Of a stretch of 64,000 bases of DNA, positions 52,470-61,352 are shown one piece after another. The stretch lies in contig NZ_JACXJA010000036.1 of NCBI RefSeq assembly GCF_014705615.1, positions 47,234-111,233 on the forward strand, in the 5' to 3' direction. The notes beneath the pieces are model-generated. The model did no database searches. It was not told the origin of the DNA and saw nothing but the letters and a program-made list of their open reading frames with translations. Each line of letters starts with the position of its first letter. Positions within the stretch are counted from its first letter, which is position 1. The translations under genes and the position numbers were made by a program. The DNA is from Paenibacillus oceani. GTDB taxonomy: Bacteria > Bacillota > Bacilli > Paenibacillales > NBRC-103111.

Positions 52470-52816
52470 GGTCCATCCTCCTGAGTCTTAGTCGTAGTAT
52501 GTATTCGTTCGGAAACCCATACAAACTTATCTTTCGTTCGATCCCTCTCCTCTTTCCTTGCTTGCTTCCACCTCCGATCGTTCGTTTGGGATTGTTTGGC
52601 CCCTTTTAACTTCATGCCATTTGAACCACACATTTCGTTAGGTAAATGTTAGGTTAATGTTATGGTTCATGCCTTAATCATATAAGCGCTATTCGCCACA
52701 AGTCAACAACAAATTTACGAAACAAATAACCAATTTGACAACCAAGAGAAAATAATCGATAATGATTTTTGTTAGCTTGTTGTTATGTTAATATCATTTA
52801 TTATGTTAGGCGGTGT
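52470..52816. other. 347-bp divergent promoter region between SBP1 and the LacI gene
   Basis: AT-rich DNA with repeated GTTA words. It includes the SBP1 promoter at 52677-52706, an ACATTTAC word on the minus strand at 52642-52649 within TAACATT(A/T)ACC direct repeats, and TTATGTTAATATCATTTATTATG near the LacI start. No gene is seen. Confidence 0.55.
52677..52706 (-). promoter_or_regulatory. SBP1 promoter with an AAGCGCT-type operator in its spacer
   Basis: On the minus strand TTGACT (52701-52706) and TATGAT (52677-52682) are 18 bp apart. The spacer contains ATAGCGCTTAT (52682-52692), a near-palindrome with the AGCGCT core typical of LacI-family and CcpA sites. Binding there would block the promoter. 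The LacI gene begins about 110 bp away in the opposite direction. Confidence 0.6.
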
Positions 52817-53869
52817 ATGATTTTGACTAAAAAAGTATCGATGCAGCAAATCGCCGACCGGTTAGGTCTTTCCAAATATTCGGTGTCCCAGGCTTTATCG
52901 GGCAAACAGGGCGTCAGCGAGGAAACCCGGGAGAAAGTGATCGAGATGGCAAAGGCTATGGGCTACAGCTTCAGTCCCGCTTCCGCGCCTGCGGACAACC
53001 GGCAATCTGCCGAAGCGGGCCAGCCGGCCGGGGAACGATCGTTCGTCCTGATCTGGACGAAACCCGATCAGCGGAGGGATATCAGCTTCTGGAACCGGGT
53101 CATCTCCGGAATTATCGACGGCTGCGAGCTTTACGGGCGCGACCATCTGATCATCTCCAACAATACCGGCGAGCAGGAGTTCGAATTTCCCCCGTATGCC
53201 GACCGTTCCTCCTGTGTTGGCGTCATACTGCTCGGCAGTCTGACCGATTCCACCTTGCTTGCGGTCAAGAAGCTCGGTCTGCCGGTCGTATTGGCCGATC
53301 ATTACGCTCCTTTCCTGGGTATCGATTGCGTCGTGAACGCCAACCTCGAAGCGGCCAAAACCGTCTGCCTCAACGTTATCGCTTCCAAAGCCGGCTCCAT
53401 TGTGTTCGTCGGAGACGACGGGTTTTCCGTCAGCTTTAGCGAACGTCGGTGGGGCTGCCAAATCGCGGTGATGGAGGAAAACGAAAAAAACGGATCGAAC
53501 GTCGCATTCGCCAGATGGACCGTCCCGTACAGAGGCCCTTGGAGACACGCGCTGGAAACGGAAATCAAACATATGACTGAGGACAATCGGCCGGACTGCT
53601 TCATCTGCGCCAACGATGACATCGCGGTCGGGCTGCTGACACTGCTGAGAAATTACGAATATTCGGTCCCCGGCCAGTTCAAAGTGGTCGGCTTCGACGA
53701 TATCGAGATGGCCGCCCATTCGAACCCCCCGCTCACGACCGTTGATTTCGGCAAGGAGGATCTCGGCTTCCGGACAATCGAGGTGCTGGAGCGCCGAATC
53801 GCCAAACCCGACTCCGCGCCGGAGAAAGTCGTACTGTCGTTCCGGCTCGTCGTTCGCCAATCAGGGTAA
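52817..53869 (+). CDS. LacI family transcriptional regulator
   Basis: A protein of about 350 residues. The start is the ATG at 52817, or the TTG at 52823, which has better spacing from AGGCGGTG. The N-terminal LacI HTH is VSMQQIADRLGLSKYSVSQA followed by LSGKQGVSEETREKVIEMAK. The ligand-binding core has the periplasmic-binding-protein-like fold (VGVILLGSLTDSTLLAVKKL; FICANDDIAVGLLTLLRNYE; VGFDDIEMAAHSNPPLTTVD). It likely senses a sugar from the surrounding glycan enzymes and represses both divergent operons. The GH42-like gene follows after 58 bp. Confidence 0.93.
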   Translation: MILTKKVSMQQIADRLGLSKYSVSQALSGKQGVSEETREKVIEMAKAMGYSFSPASAPADNRQSAEAGQPAGERSFVLIWTKPDQRRDISFWNRVISGIIDGCELYGRDHLIISNNTGEQEFEFPPYADRSSCVGVILLGSLTDSTLLAVKKLGLPVVLADHYAPFLGIDCVVNANLEAAKTVCLNVIASKAGSIVFVGDDGFSVSFSERRWGCQIAVMEENEKNGSNVAFARWTVPYRGPWRHALETEIKHMTEDNRPDCFICANDDIAVGLLTLLRNYEYSVPGQFKVVGFDDIEMAAHSNPPLTTVDFGKEDLGFRTIEVLERRIAKPDSAPEKVVLSFRLVVRQSG

Positions 53870-53927
53870 CCGCAAGTGCCTGCCGGATCAAGTTCGCAGC
53901 CTAACAAAGGAGAATCAAATCTATCTC

Positions 53928-56900
53928 ATGAACAAGATGATCGTTTTTTACGAACCGGGATTTCCATCAAGCGGAGCGGTTCCGGACGATACCGCGCTCA
54001 AGACTCTTTCCGGCTTTGCGACCGTTGTAGACACCGGACAGTTGGGCGTAACGCTGGCCCAAACCGACGGAGGCTGCTTCGTTAATCTTCACGCCCCCTA
54101 TTTTCCAAAAGAAGCGTGGAGTTTCATCCTGCGGTTTTTGGAGCAAGGCGGCGGACTAGTAAGCATCGGCGGGGCGCCTTTTAAAATTCCCGTGGAGCTT
54201 GACGACGGAAAGTGGAGAGAAGTAACGGAACAAACCGCCTATCACCAAAAACTGCGCATTCACGAGACGATGGCCGTCGATCCGGCCTCGATTCATCGGC
54301 TTGAAGCTTCGACAAGCATGCCGGTATGCGCTCCACACGTCGATTTGCTGACTGTCGAGCCGACCTGCAGCTTCATTATGCACGTAACCCGTCAAAGCGA
54401 CATGCCGGGTGAACACGGTTCTGCCGGACCGATGGACGCTTTCCTCTATCCGCTTGTGACCGGAATATCCCGGGACGGACGCGAAGTGGCCGCTCCTGTG
54501 CTCTTGATCGAAAATACGCGAGGCTTATTCGCCGGCGGACGCTGGATATTCGTCAATCAGTGTCTGACCCCCCGGTTCTGGGATGGTGCCGGTGCCGAAG
54601 CGGTTGCGGATTGGGCGAGTTACTGCGGGCGGGGCGCGACGGACATGTGGCTAAAGCCATCCTATGCTTCATACGATCCCGGAGATACGCCCAAGCTGTC
54701 GTTCCAACTCCAGCATCTGAGCAGATCCGGCGGAGACCGGTCCAACCGAAGCTGGACCGGTACGCTGCGCTTCGGAACACAGTCGGATATAGGCGCCGGC
54801 GTCGATGAATGGACGCACACGTTCCGGGTGGATAACCCCCTGGAACTAACCGTACACCCGATCCGAGTGCCGGTCCCGATCGGGCCGGGCTTCTACCTGG
54901 CGGAGCTGACCGTCCGGTCGGACCAGGGGGAGACCCGCGTGCTGCGGCAAGGACTATGGGGATACGACGAAGTTCTTCTCTCAAGCGGCGAACCGCTGAC
55001 TTGCGACCGAGATTATTTCCGGAAGGACGGTCGTCCGCTGCCGATCGTCGGCATGACGTACATGTCATCTGATGTGGCCCGCAAATTTTTGTTCCTGCCG
55101 AATGCCGCTGTATGGGACCGCGATATGGCCACGATGAAACGGGCCGGCATCAACCTGATCCGGACGGGAGTTTGGACCGGCTACCGGCATATGATGCATG
55201 ACGACGGTCACCCTTCCGAATCGGTGCTCCGGGCGATCGACGCGTTCCTTTTAACCGCGAAGAAACACGATCTTGAAGTTACGTTTACATTCTTCGCTTT
55301 TACTCCGGCGGCGTGGGAAGGGGCGAATCCGTACCTCGATCCGCGGAGCATCGAAGCGCAGAAACGATTCATTGGCTCGGTCGTTTCCCGGCACAGCAGG
55401 TCCTCGCACGTTCATTGGGATCTGATTAACGAGCCATCGATGTTCGATCCGAAGCGGGTATTCGCAGGTCCGCGCAGCTGCGGCGATCCGTTCGAGAAAG
55501 CCGCATTTGCCAAATGGCTCGAAGAGAAGCACGGCACGATCGGCTTGCTGCAGCAGCGCTGGGGCGTTACGCCTGAGGAGCAGCCTTCGTTTGCCAGCGT
55601 CCCGCTTCCCGATCCAGGAGACATCAACTTTGACGTCCACGACATGGCTGCCGGCAAAAAAGGGGTACGCTGGCTCGACTACAGCCGGTTCTCGATCGAG
55701 ATGTTGAACGGCTGGGCAACGCAAATGAATGAGACGATCCGCTCCTTCAGTTCCCGGCAGATGATTACGATCGGACAAGACGAAGCGCTCGGCAGCCAGC
55801 GGCCGTCGCCGTTACTGTACGAACGTTCGGTCGATTACACGACGAACCATTCGTGGTGGCTGATGGACCAGCTCGTCTGGGACGGCATCTTCGCGAAGAC
55901 GCCGTACAAGCCAAATCTGATTCAGGAAACCGGCATGATGTACGTGGAGACGCCCGACGGCCGGGCCAAAAGGACGGAAGCCGAGCTGCGGAACATTTTG
56001 GAGCGCAAATACGCCTACTCGTTCTCCACAGGGGGAGCCGGAGCGGTTCAGTGGCTGTGGAATACGAACTTTTATATGAACAACATCAACGAATCCAACA
56101 TCGGCGCCTTGAGGGCGGATGGTACGGAGAAGCCGGAAGCGGACGTCTCTTACGGCTTCGGCCGGTTTATGGGACAAATCCGCGACTTGTTCGTCGGACG
56201 CGAGTTGGAGGACGTCGTCGTCGTATTCCCTTATTCGAACGATTTGTCCAACCGCAGACTGGCCGTCGAAGCAACCTCCCGGCTGACGCGGGTACTCGCT
56301 TACGGACTGAACGTTCATTTTCGCGCGATTGGCGAGTACAGTCTGGATTCGCTGGCGGACCAGCCGGCGAAGCTGATCGTCGTTCCGAGCGCCCACAATC
56401 TGAGCGACGAGGGGTTCGGCAAGCTGATTGCTCACGTAAGCGAGCACGGCGGCACACTGCTCGTAACCGGGCCGATCGGGATGAACGAATATTGGCAGCC
56501 GGTTCAGCGGTTAGTGGCAGAGCTGGGCCCACGGGCGATTCAGAATGTGCTGCGGGAAGAAGCCGTCGAGTCGGACGACCGACTGCTCCCCTTCTCTTTC
56601 GGCGACCGGAAAATCGCTCAGTTGAGCAAAGAGGTGCCCGCGGATGACCAGTCGTCTGCAGCGAAACTCACGGAGATACCATTCGGCCGCGGCCGCCTGA
56701 TCTGGTGCGGCTTGCCCGTCGAGCTAAGCGACCGGCCCGAGTCGCTTCGTCAGCTGTACGCAGACGTACTGGCCCGGAGCGGCGTCGGGACCGAGCTCGA
56801 GTGGGAGCAGGGCGGCGAGCTCGCCGGCATATACGGGCGCAAGCTCACCTTCCGTGACGGCAGTTTGTTCATTTTCGTGTCGGAGTACGGGTGCAATGCC

Positions 56901-57059
56901 CGCATCCGAATCAAGGACCTGTCGACAGGTGCGGCATACGAATTCACGGTTGAAAGCGAACGCACCGTCATGTTCGCCGCCGACCGCCTCGGCCGGATTA
57001 CGGCGACGTACCGGCCTGACGAGGTGAGCGTGGCGGCTAGTGTCGCCGAAGGCTCCTAG
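53928..57059 (+). CDS. Large GH42-like beta-galactosidase-type glycosidase
   Basis: A 1043-residue protein from the ATG at 53928; the open frame begins in the LacI gene. The N-terminal 400 residues are beta-rich and not recognised. A TIM barrel follows with the acid/base motif WDLINEPSMFDPK (Glu near residue 501) and the nucleophile in LIQETGMMYVET (Glu near residue 666). A trimerisation-like domain (DVVVVFPYSNDLSNRRLAVE) and a C-terminal beta domain end the protein. This order is GH42/GH5-like. No signal peptide is seen, so it probably cleaves imported oligosaccharides. AAAGGAGAA lies 12 bases upstream. Confidence 0.82.
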   Translation: MNKMIVFYEPGFPSSGAVPDDTALKTLSGFATVVDTGQLGVTLAQTDGGCFVNLHAPYFPKEAWSFILRFLEQGGGLVSIGGAPFKIPVELDDGKWREVTEQTAYHQKLRIHETMAVDPASIHRLEASTSMPVCAPHVDLLTVEPTCSFIMHVTRQSDMPGEHGSAGPMDAFLYPLVTGISRDGREVAAPVLLIENTRGLFAGGRWIFVNQCLTPRFWDGAGAEAVADWASYCGRGATDMWLKPSYASYDPGDTPKLSFQLQHLSRSGGDRSNRSWTGTLRFGTQSDIGAGVDEWTHTFRVDNPLELTVHPIRVPVPIGPGFYLAELTVRSDQGETRVLRQGLWGYDEVLLSSGEPLTCDRDYFRKDGRPLPIVGMTYMSSDVARKFLFLPNAAVWDRDMATMKRAGINLIRTGVWTGYRHMMHDDGHPSESVLRAIDAFLLTAKKHDLEVTFTFFAFTPAAWEGANPYLDPRSIEAQKRFIGSVVSRHSRSSHVHWDLINEPSMFDPKRVFAGPRSCGDPFEKAAFAKWLEEKHGTIGLLQQRWGVTPEEQPSFASVPLPDPGDINFDVHDMAAGKKGVRWLDYSRFSIEMLNGWATQMNETIRSFSSRQMITIGQDEALGSQRPSPLLYERSVDYTTNHSWWLMDQLVWDGIFAKTPYKPNLIQETGMMYVETPDGRAKRTEAELRNILERKYAYSFSTGGAGAVQWLWNTNFYMNNINESNIGALRADGTEKPEADVSYGFGRFMGQIRDLFVGRELEDVVVVFPYSNDLSNRRLAVEATSRLTRVLAYGLNVHFRAIGEYSLDSLADQPAKLIVVPSAHNLSDEGFGKLIAHVSEHGGTLLVTGPIGMNEYWQPVQRLVAELGPRAIQNVLREEAVESDDRLLPFSFGDRKIAQLSKEVPADDQSSAAKLTEIPFGRGRLIWCGLPVELSDRPESLRQLYADVLARSGVGTELEWEQGGELAGIYGRKLTFRDGSLFIFVSEYGCNARIRIKDLSTGAAYEFTVESERTVMFAADRLGRITATYRPDEVSVAASVAEGS

Positions 57060-57898
57060 ATGTTTAGAATAAAGACCGGCCGGAGCTCCCGCCGGCCGGT
57101 CTGTGGGATAAGCAACGGAGGCCGAAATGCTCGTGTAACCGGGGAGGCCCGTTTTTCCTCGCCCTCTCCTTTCTTTATATAAGTTGAACTAAATATACAT
57201 CATGGTTAAGCAGAATGTAGTGGAGAAAAGAAATTAGCTTGAAAGCGAGTTTTGGCTAAGAGCTTTTGTCAGAAAGCTGCTTCGGAAGGATAAGCTCCCG
57301 GTGTCAACAATCCGAAGACCAATCCAATCCGAGACACTCAAAACAAGATGTCTGAAGCTTCAAGCCATTTTTTTCGGAACGGAATGGACTTTATTTTTCA
57401 TATGTTCAACTTTATAGCTAAGCTTTTCACAATAAGAGTGATTTGCATCCATATCGCTCATAACCGGCTCCCGCATCCACTCAGGGTCGAACGCTTCATG
57501 TGACCCCGCGACTGGACTCCCAATATCGTCACAGGCCTTCCGCAAACTTGAACAGGGAGTTATCGGCTCCTTTTCTGCGAAGAAAACGCGGTCCGGGAGT
57601 CCACCGCTCTTTTCCCAACCGGCGAGATATCGCCCGTTCCATTGTGCACTACACAAGTCGGTCTGTCCCGGTATCGCAAATAAACCTCCCCCCCTGCTTC
57701 TTCGCATCGGAAGTGGAGATGGAGGTTATTCTTTTTCCCTTATCACTCATAATGTATTCGTAATCCTGTTGACAGTCCAGGAATTAGAGTTGTAGAATGA
57801 TATGGGAATTACATTTACATTAGATTTATAACAAAAAAGGAGGTATTACGGAATCCACCACAGCATATGTGGATTGATGGATCGGGTGTTTTTAGTTC
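57060..57898. other. Intergenic region with a strong hairpin and the SBP2 promoter
   Basis: No convincing gene is found. GACCGGCCGG/CCGGCCGGTC at 57074-57101 is a perfect 10-bp hairpin without a T run, probably a weak terminator. A 115-codon minus-strand frame at 57360-57707 has no recognisable motifs. The SBP2 promoter is at 57769-57798. Confidence 0.55.
57769..57820 (+). promoter_or_regulatory. SBP2 promoter with a downstream AATTACATTTACAT motif
   Basis: TTGACA (57769-57774) and TAGAAT (57793-57798) with an 18-bp spacer form a good sigma-A promoter. The 14-bp word AATTACATTTACAT at 57807-57820, about where transcription starts, is repeated exactly upstream of the GntR gene at 62885-62898. 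Confidence 0.7.
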
Positions 57899-57955
57899 GG
57901 GTTTGGTCGGGTTTGGTCGGGTTTGGTCGGGTTTGGTCGGGTTTGGTCGGGTTGG
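57899..57955. repeat. 10-bp tandem repeat in the SBP2 leader, five perfect copies
   Basis: Unit GTTTGGTCGG occurs five times head to tail (57901-57950) with partial copies at both ends. It lies between the SBP2 promoter and its ribosome site, so copy-number change would alter the leader RNA but not the protein. Confidence 0.93.
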
Positions 57956-58061
57956 ATTTGATTCACTTTGGTTTGACTTGGCGGTTAGATTTGGATTGGA
58001 ACCCGGGGGTCGGCAGCCTGTCACTCCGAATAGAAACGATGAGGATGAGGGAGGTTTTTGT

Positions 58062-59363
58062 ATGAACGGCAAAAAAATGGCATGCGTATCCCTATTAGCC
58101 GGACTAACCGCTCTAACGGCCGCCGGCTGCGGAAGTAAACCGGCGGAACCGGCGCAGGACGTCTCCGGCAAGGCGGAGCCTGTGGCGCTGAAATTGTTTC
58201 TGGCGTCCAAATCGAGCATGCCGCTTGAAGAATTAAAGGCCAACTATGTAGAACCGATCAAACGGAAATACCCGCACTTTTCTTTAGACATCATTAATAA
58301 CGACAAAGGCATCGACCAGTTTTTGGCTACCAATACGAAGGTGGATCTGATTCTCGGCTCGTATAACGTACTCAACAGCATGAAGCAATACGAGCTGTTC
58401 GGCGATATGTCCGACCTGGTCGCTTCGGCCAAGTACGACCTGAACCGGTTCGAGAAATCGTATCTGGACGCCATTACCGGGATGAGCGACGGAAAATTGT
58501 CAGCGCTTCCATTTTACGATTTGCGCCTCGCCCTGTATTACAACAAAGACATATTCGACCGGTTCGGGGTCCCCTATCCGAAGGACGGCATGACCTGGGA
58601 GGAACTACTTGATACGGCCAGACGGCTTACGCGCGAAGACGGAGGCGTGATGTACCGGGGCTTGGCCGGCGCTCCCTCCAATCTCGTTGCGGTCAACCAG
58701 TTCTCGCTCGGCTTCGTCGATCCGAAAACAAACGCGGCAGCGCTGCAAAAGGATCAGTGGAAAACGTTTCTCGACGTGCTCGTTCCCTTCTACACGATGC
58801 CCGGCTACAATCCGACCAAGAAGCAACTCGCAGTGAACGATCAATCGAATTTGTTTTACAACGAGAAAACGGCGGCCATGTATATCGCGTTTAACAACGG
58901 AGCTTCTCTGGCAAACAAAAGCGCTCTGAACTGGGATCTGGTCAGCTTACCCGAGATGAAAGGGCTAAAAAATATCGGCTCCCAGCCTTATCCCGTATAC
59001 GTGGGCTTGTCCGTAACAAGCGAGCACCGCAAAGAGGCGTTTCAGGCGATTACCCAGCTCGTGTCCGACGAGGTTTTGAAAGAACGGAGTGCCGACCAAG
59101 CTTTCCTCGCGCCCGTGACAAGCGCCGAGATCAAAGGAGCCTACGGACAAAACGTAAGCGACTGGAAAGGCAAAAACTTCAAAGGTGTCGTCAACCAGCA
59201 AACGGCCGCTCCAATGCCGTACAGCCCATATAATATAACGGGTCAGGCGGAAATGACGAATGCGATGCTGTCGGTTATTGTCGGCGAGAAAGACGCAAAT
59301 TCGGCGCTGCGCGATGCCGAGGAGCAAACGAACAAAAAAATTCAGGCGGCGGCCGGCAAGTAA
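58062..59363 (+). CDS. Extracellular solute-binding lipoprotein, SBP2
   Basis: A 433-residue protein from the ATG at 58062 with GGGAGG upstream; the longer frame translates the tandem repeat and is not believable. The lipobox is at Cys23 (LTALTAAGCGS). The SBP body has LYYNKDIFDRFGVPYPKDGM and TWEELLDTARRLTREDGGVM, with the end ALRDAEEQTNKKIQAAAGK. These match SBP1 closely, so the two are paralogs. No permease gene is near. It is followed by a Tat-secreted beta-helix gene after 41 bp. Confidence 0.92.
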   Translation: MNGKKMACVSLLAGLTALTAAGCGSKPAEPAQDVSGKAEPVALKLFLASKSSMPLEELKANYVEPIKRKYPHFSLDIINNDKGIDQFLATNTKVDLILGSYNVLNSMKQYELFGDMSDLVASAKYDLNRFEKSYLDAITGMSDGKLSALPFYDLRLALYYNKDIFDRFGVPYPKDGMTWEELLDTARRLTREDGGVMYRGLAGAPSNLVAVNQFSLGFVDPKTNAAALQKDQWKTFLDVLVPFYTMPGYNPTKKQLAVNDQSNLFYNEKTAAMYIAFNNGASLANKSALNWDLVSLPEMKGLKNIGSQPYPVYVGLSVTSEHRKEAFQAITQLVSDEVLKERSADQAFLAPVTSAEIKGAYGQNVSDWKGKNFKGVVNQQTAAPMPYSPYNITGQAEMTNAMLSVIVGEKDANSALRDAEEQTNKKIQAAAGK

Positions 59364-59404
59364 TCGAACCTACCCTTTACCTCTAAAAAGGCGGTGCTGG
59401 AAAA

Positions 59405-61180
59405 ATGAACAGAGAAGCGATTAGCCGGAGACAAATGCTTGCCAGACTCGGGATCGGAGCGGTCGGCGCGACCTTTGCCACAGCCGGAATCGTATCCGGG
59501 GCGCCATTCGGCGAAGGTTCCGTCCAGAACCATGTGTACGGCGGCAGCAGCGACGGGAATGGCAAGGGGAACGGCAGAGGGAATGGACACGGGAATGGTA
59601 GTGCGAATGGACACGAAAATCGCAACTCGGCGTGCGATACGCCAATATGCTCCCTGTCGAGCATGCTCGATCTGATCGGACTGGAAGGCGGCACGGACCG
59701 CGAGTGCGTGCACCTGATCGGTTACAGACCCGGCCACACGATAGGCGGCGGCCCTTTTTACTGGGATGCCGCGCGTCCGCGAGCCGATCATAACGGTGGG
59801 GCCGTCATTAGCCCAACCGTCCCCCTGCTGCCGGATTTCTCGAATCTGTCCGGGTTTCTGAACGGCATCGGCGAAACCGCTCCGTCCGGAACAGGATGCT
59901 GGGTACGGCCGGTGAAAGCGGAAATCCCCCTGGAGGAGTTCGGAATCGATCCGACCGGCCAGACCGATTCGTATGATGTCATTATGAAGGCGGCCGCCTA
60001 CGCTTTCTCGTTCAACCAAAACCCGCCCGGCCAATCGTACCAGACGAACGTCGGCGCCACACTCCTGTTTCCCCGGGGCAGCATCCGGCTCGACCGGGAG
60101 GTCGTGCTGACCGGCTGGGGCATCCACCTCCGGGGCCACCGACTGATGACGCGGATCTGCAACGGCGGCGCTTTTACCGGCGAAGCGTACTTCCGCTTCT
60201 ACAATCCGGCTACTTACCTAAGCGACGTATCGTGCTGCGATATGGCCTTTGACGGGCGCGGACTTGCGGTCAAAGGAGTCGTCTTTCAGCGGTGCCGGAA
60301 TCCGGTTATCGCGAGCGGCCTGAGCGGCCAGTACATGGGCGCGGCGCTGGTCAAGACGCTCCAGTGCGACATGTGGCTGATCGACGACGTCTTCTTCATC
60401 CCGCTTGCGCCGGGATCGTCCGCCAACGGCATCGAGATCATCAGCGGCAACGAAGGCGTCCTGTCGCGGGCGAAGCTGTTCGGCTGGAACGATACGGCGG
60501 GCACCGAGAAAACGAACGGCTCCGCCGTATACATCGAGAATAACGAGGAAGTGAAGCTGTTTGCTGTGGAGATCGCTTTTTTCGGCCGGTACGGACTGGA
60601 GGCCCGGGGATGCTTTGCACTCAAAAGCTACGACTTGCAAGCAGAAAGCTGCGGCCTGGGCGGTGCGATCCTGACCGCTTCCGGGACAAAGCGTTCGATC
60701 TACTGCACCTTCTCGGGAACGAACCTAGACGGGGTCGGCGACCAGAAAAAGCTGTGGATCGACGATGCGCTCGGCTGCCGGGTTCTCGATCATACCGCAG
60801 GACCGATCGAACTTACGACGAAATCGGAAAAGTGCGTGGTCGACATATCGGCGGGAGGACGAGGCGGCGGCGTAACGAATACCGGGACGAATAACGTCGT
60901 CATCTCCGACTTTTTCGGGCAGTTTAAAGTTAGCGGCGGCGTCCGAATCGCGGGAACGACAGGAAAAGTGACTGCGGAAGGAACGTTGGCGCTGGAAGCG
61001 GCTACCTCGATCGTTCCGAAAAAGTTTATGGCATTCCAATCCGACTGGTCGACGCTCGATACAGGCGGACTGCGGCTTGGCACCTATCGATTGTGGGTGG
61101 ACAGCTCGGGACGGCTGCGTATGAAAAACGGCGACCCGACCGGCGATACGGACGGCGAGTTGGTGGGCGCCCAGAGCTGA
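59405..61180 (+). CDS. Tat-secreted beta-helix protein with a phage-tailspike-like domain
   Basis: A 591-residue protein. Residues 1-35 are a Tat signal (ISRRQMLARLG, then a hydrophobic stretch). Residues about 47-70 are a Gly-Asn repeat (NGKGNGRGNGHGNG). Residues about 95-150 have HLIGYRPGHTIGGGPFYWD and DHNGGAVISPTVP, the pattern at the neck of phage tailspikes. Pectate-lyase-type coils follow (EFGIDPTGQTDSYDVIMKAA) to the C-terminus. It probably binds or cleaves a polysaccharide at the cell surface. It is in the SBP2 operon; AAGGCGGTG precedes the ATG and a strong terminator follows. Confidence 0.83.
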   Translation: MNREAISRRQMLARLGIGAVGATFATAGIVSGAPFGEGSVQNHVYGGSSDGNGKGNGRGNGHGNGSANGHENRNSACDTPICSLSSMLDLIGLEGGTDRECVHLIGYRPGHTIGGGPFYWDAARPRADHNGGAVISPTVPLLPDFSNLSGFLNGIGETAPSGTGCWVRPVKAEIPLEEFGIDPTGQTDSYDVIMKAAAYAFSFNQNPPGQSYQTNVGATLLFPRGSIRLDREVVLTGWGIHLRGHRLMTRICNGGAFTGEAYFRFYNPATYLSDVSCCDMAFDGRGLAVKGVVFQRCRNPVIASGLSGQYMGAALVKTLQCDMWLIDDVFFIPLAPGSSANGIEIISGNEGVLSRAKLFGWNDTAGTEKTNGSAVYIENNEEVKLFAVEIAFFGRYGLEARGCFALKSYDLQAESCGLGGAILTASGTKRSIYCTFSGTNLDGVGDQKKLWIDDALGCRVLDHTAGPIELTTKSEKCVVDISAGGRGGGVTNTGTNNVVISDFFGQFKVSGGVRIAGTTGKVTAEGTLALEAATSIVPKKFMAFQSDWSTLDTGGLRLGTYRLWVDSSGRLRMKNGDPTGDTDGELVGAQS

Positions 61181-61198
61181 TCCGGGCAGTTCAACCAA

Positions 61199-61261
61199 AA
61201 ACCGTTCAACCTGGATGACGGCAGTTGCTCGACTGCCGCTCCAAGTTGAACGGTTTATTTT
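61199..61261 (+). terminator. Terminator after the tailspike-like gene
   Basis: AAACCGTTCAACCTGGA and TCCAAGTTGAACGGTTT form a long stem, enclosing a smaller GCAGT-TGCTCG-ACTGC hairpin, and are followed by ATTTT. It ends the rightward SBP2 operon and faces the convergent GntR gene. Confidence 0.88.
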
Positions 61262-61352
61262 GCATGCAGGTTCTTACAGTGGGCAAACTGGATGGAGCAG
61301 CAGCGGCAGGCGCACCATTCCTCCGAGTCCGCCGCGCCCCTACACCCCCTGC

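Noticed and set aside
57360..57707. 115-codon minus-strand frame
   Set aside because: No ribosome site, no known motif and no conserved-looking segment; it could be a remnant but cannot be supported.
57867..58061. N-terminal extension of SBP2 through the tandem repeat
   Set aside because: The extension would place translated repeat ahead of the lipoprotein signal; the ATG at 58062 has a good ribosome site and starts a proper signal peptide.
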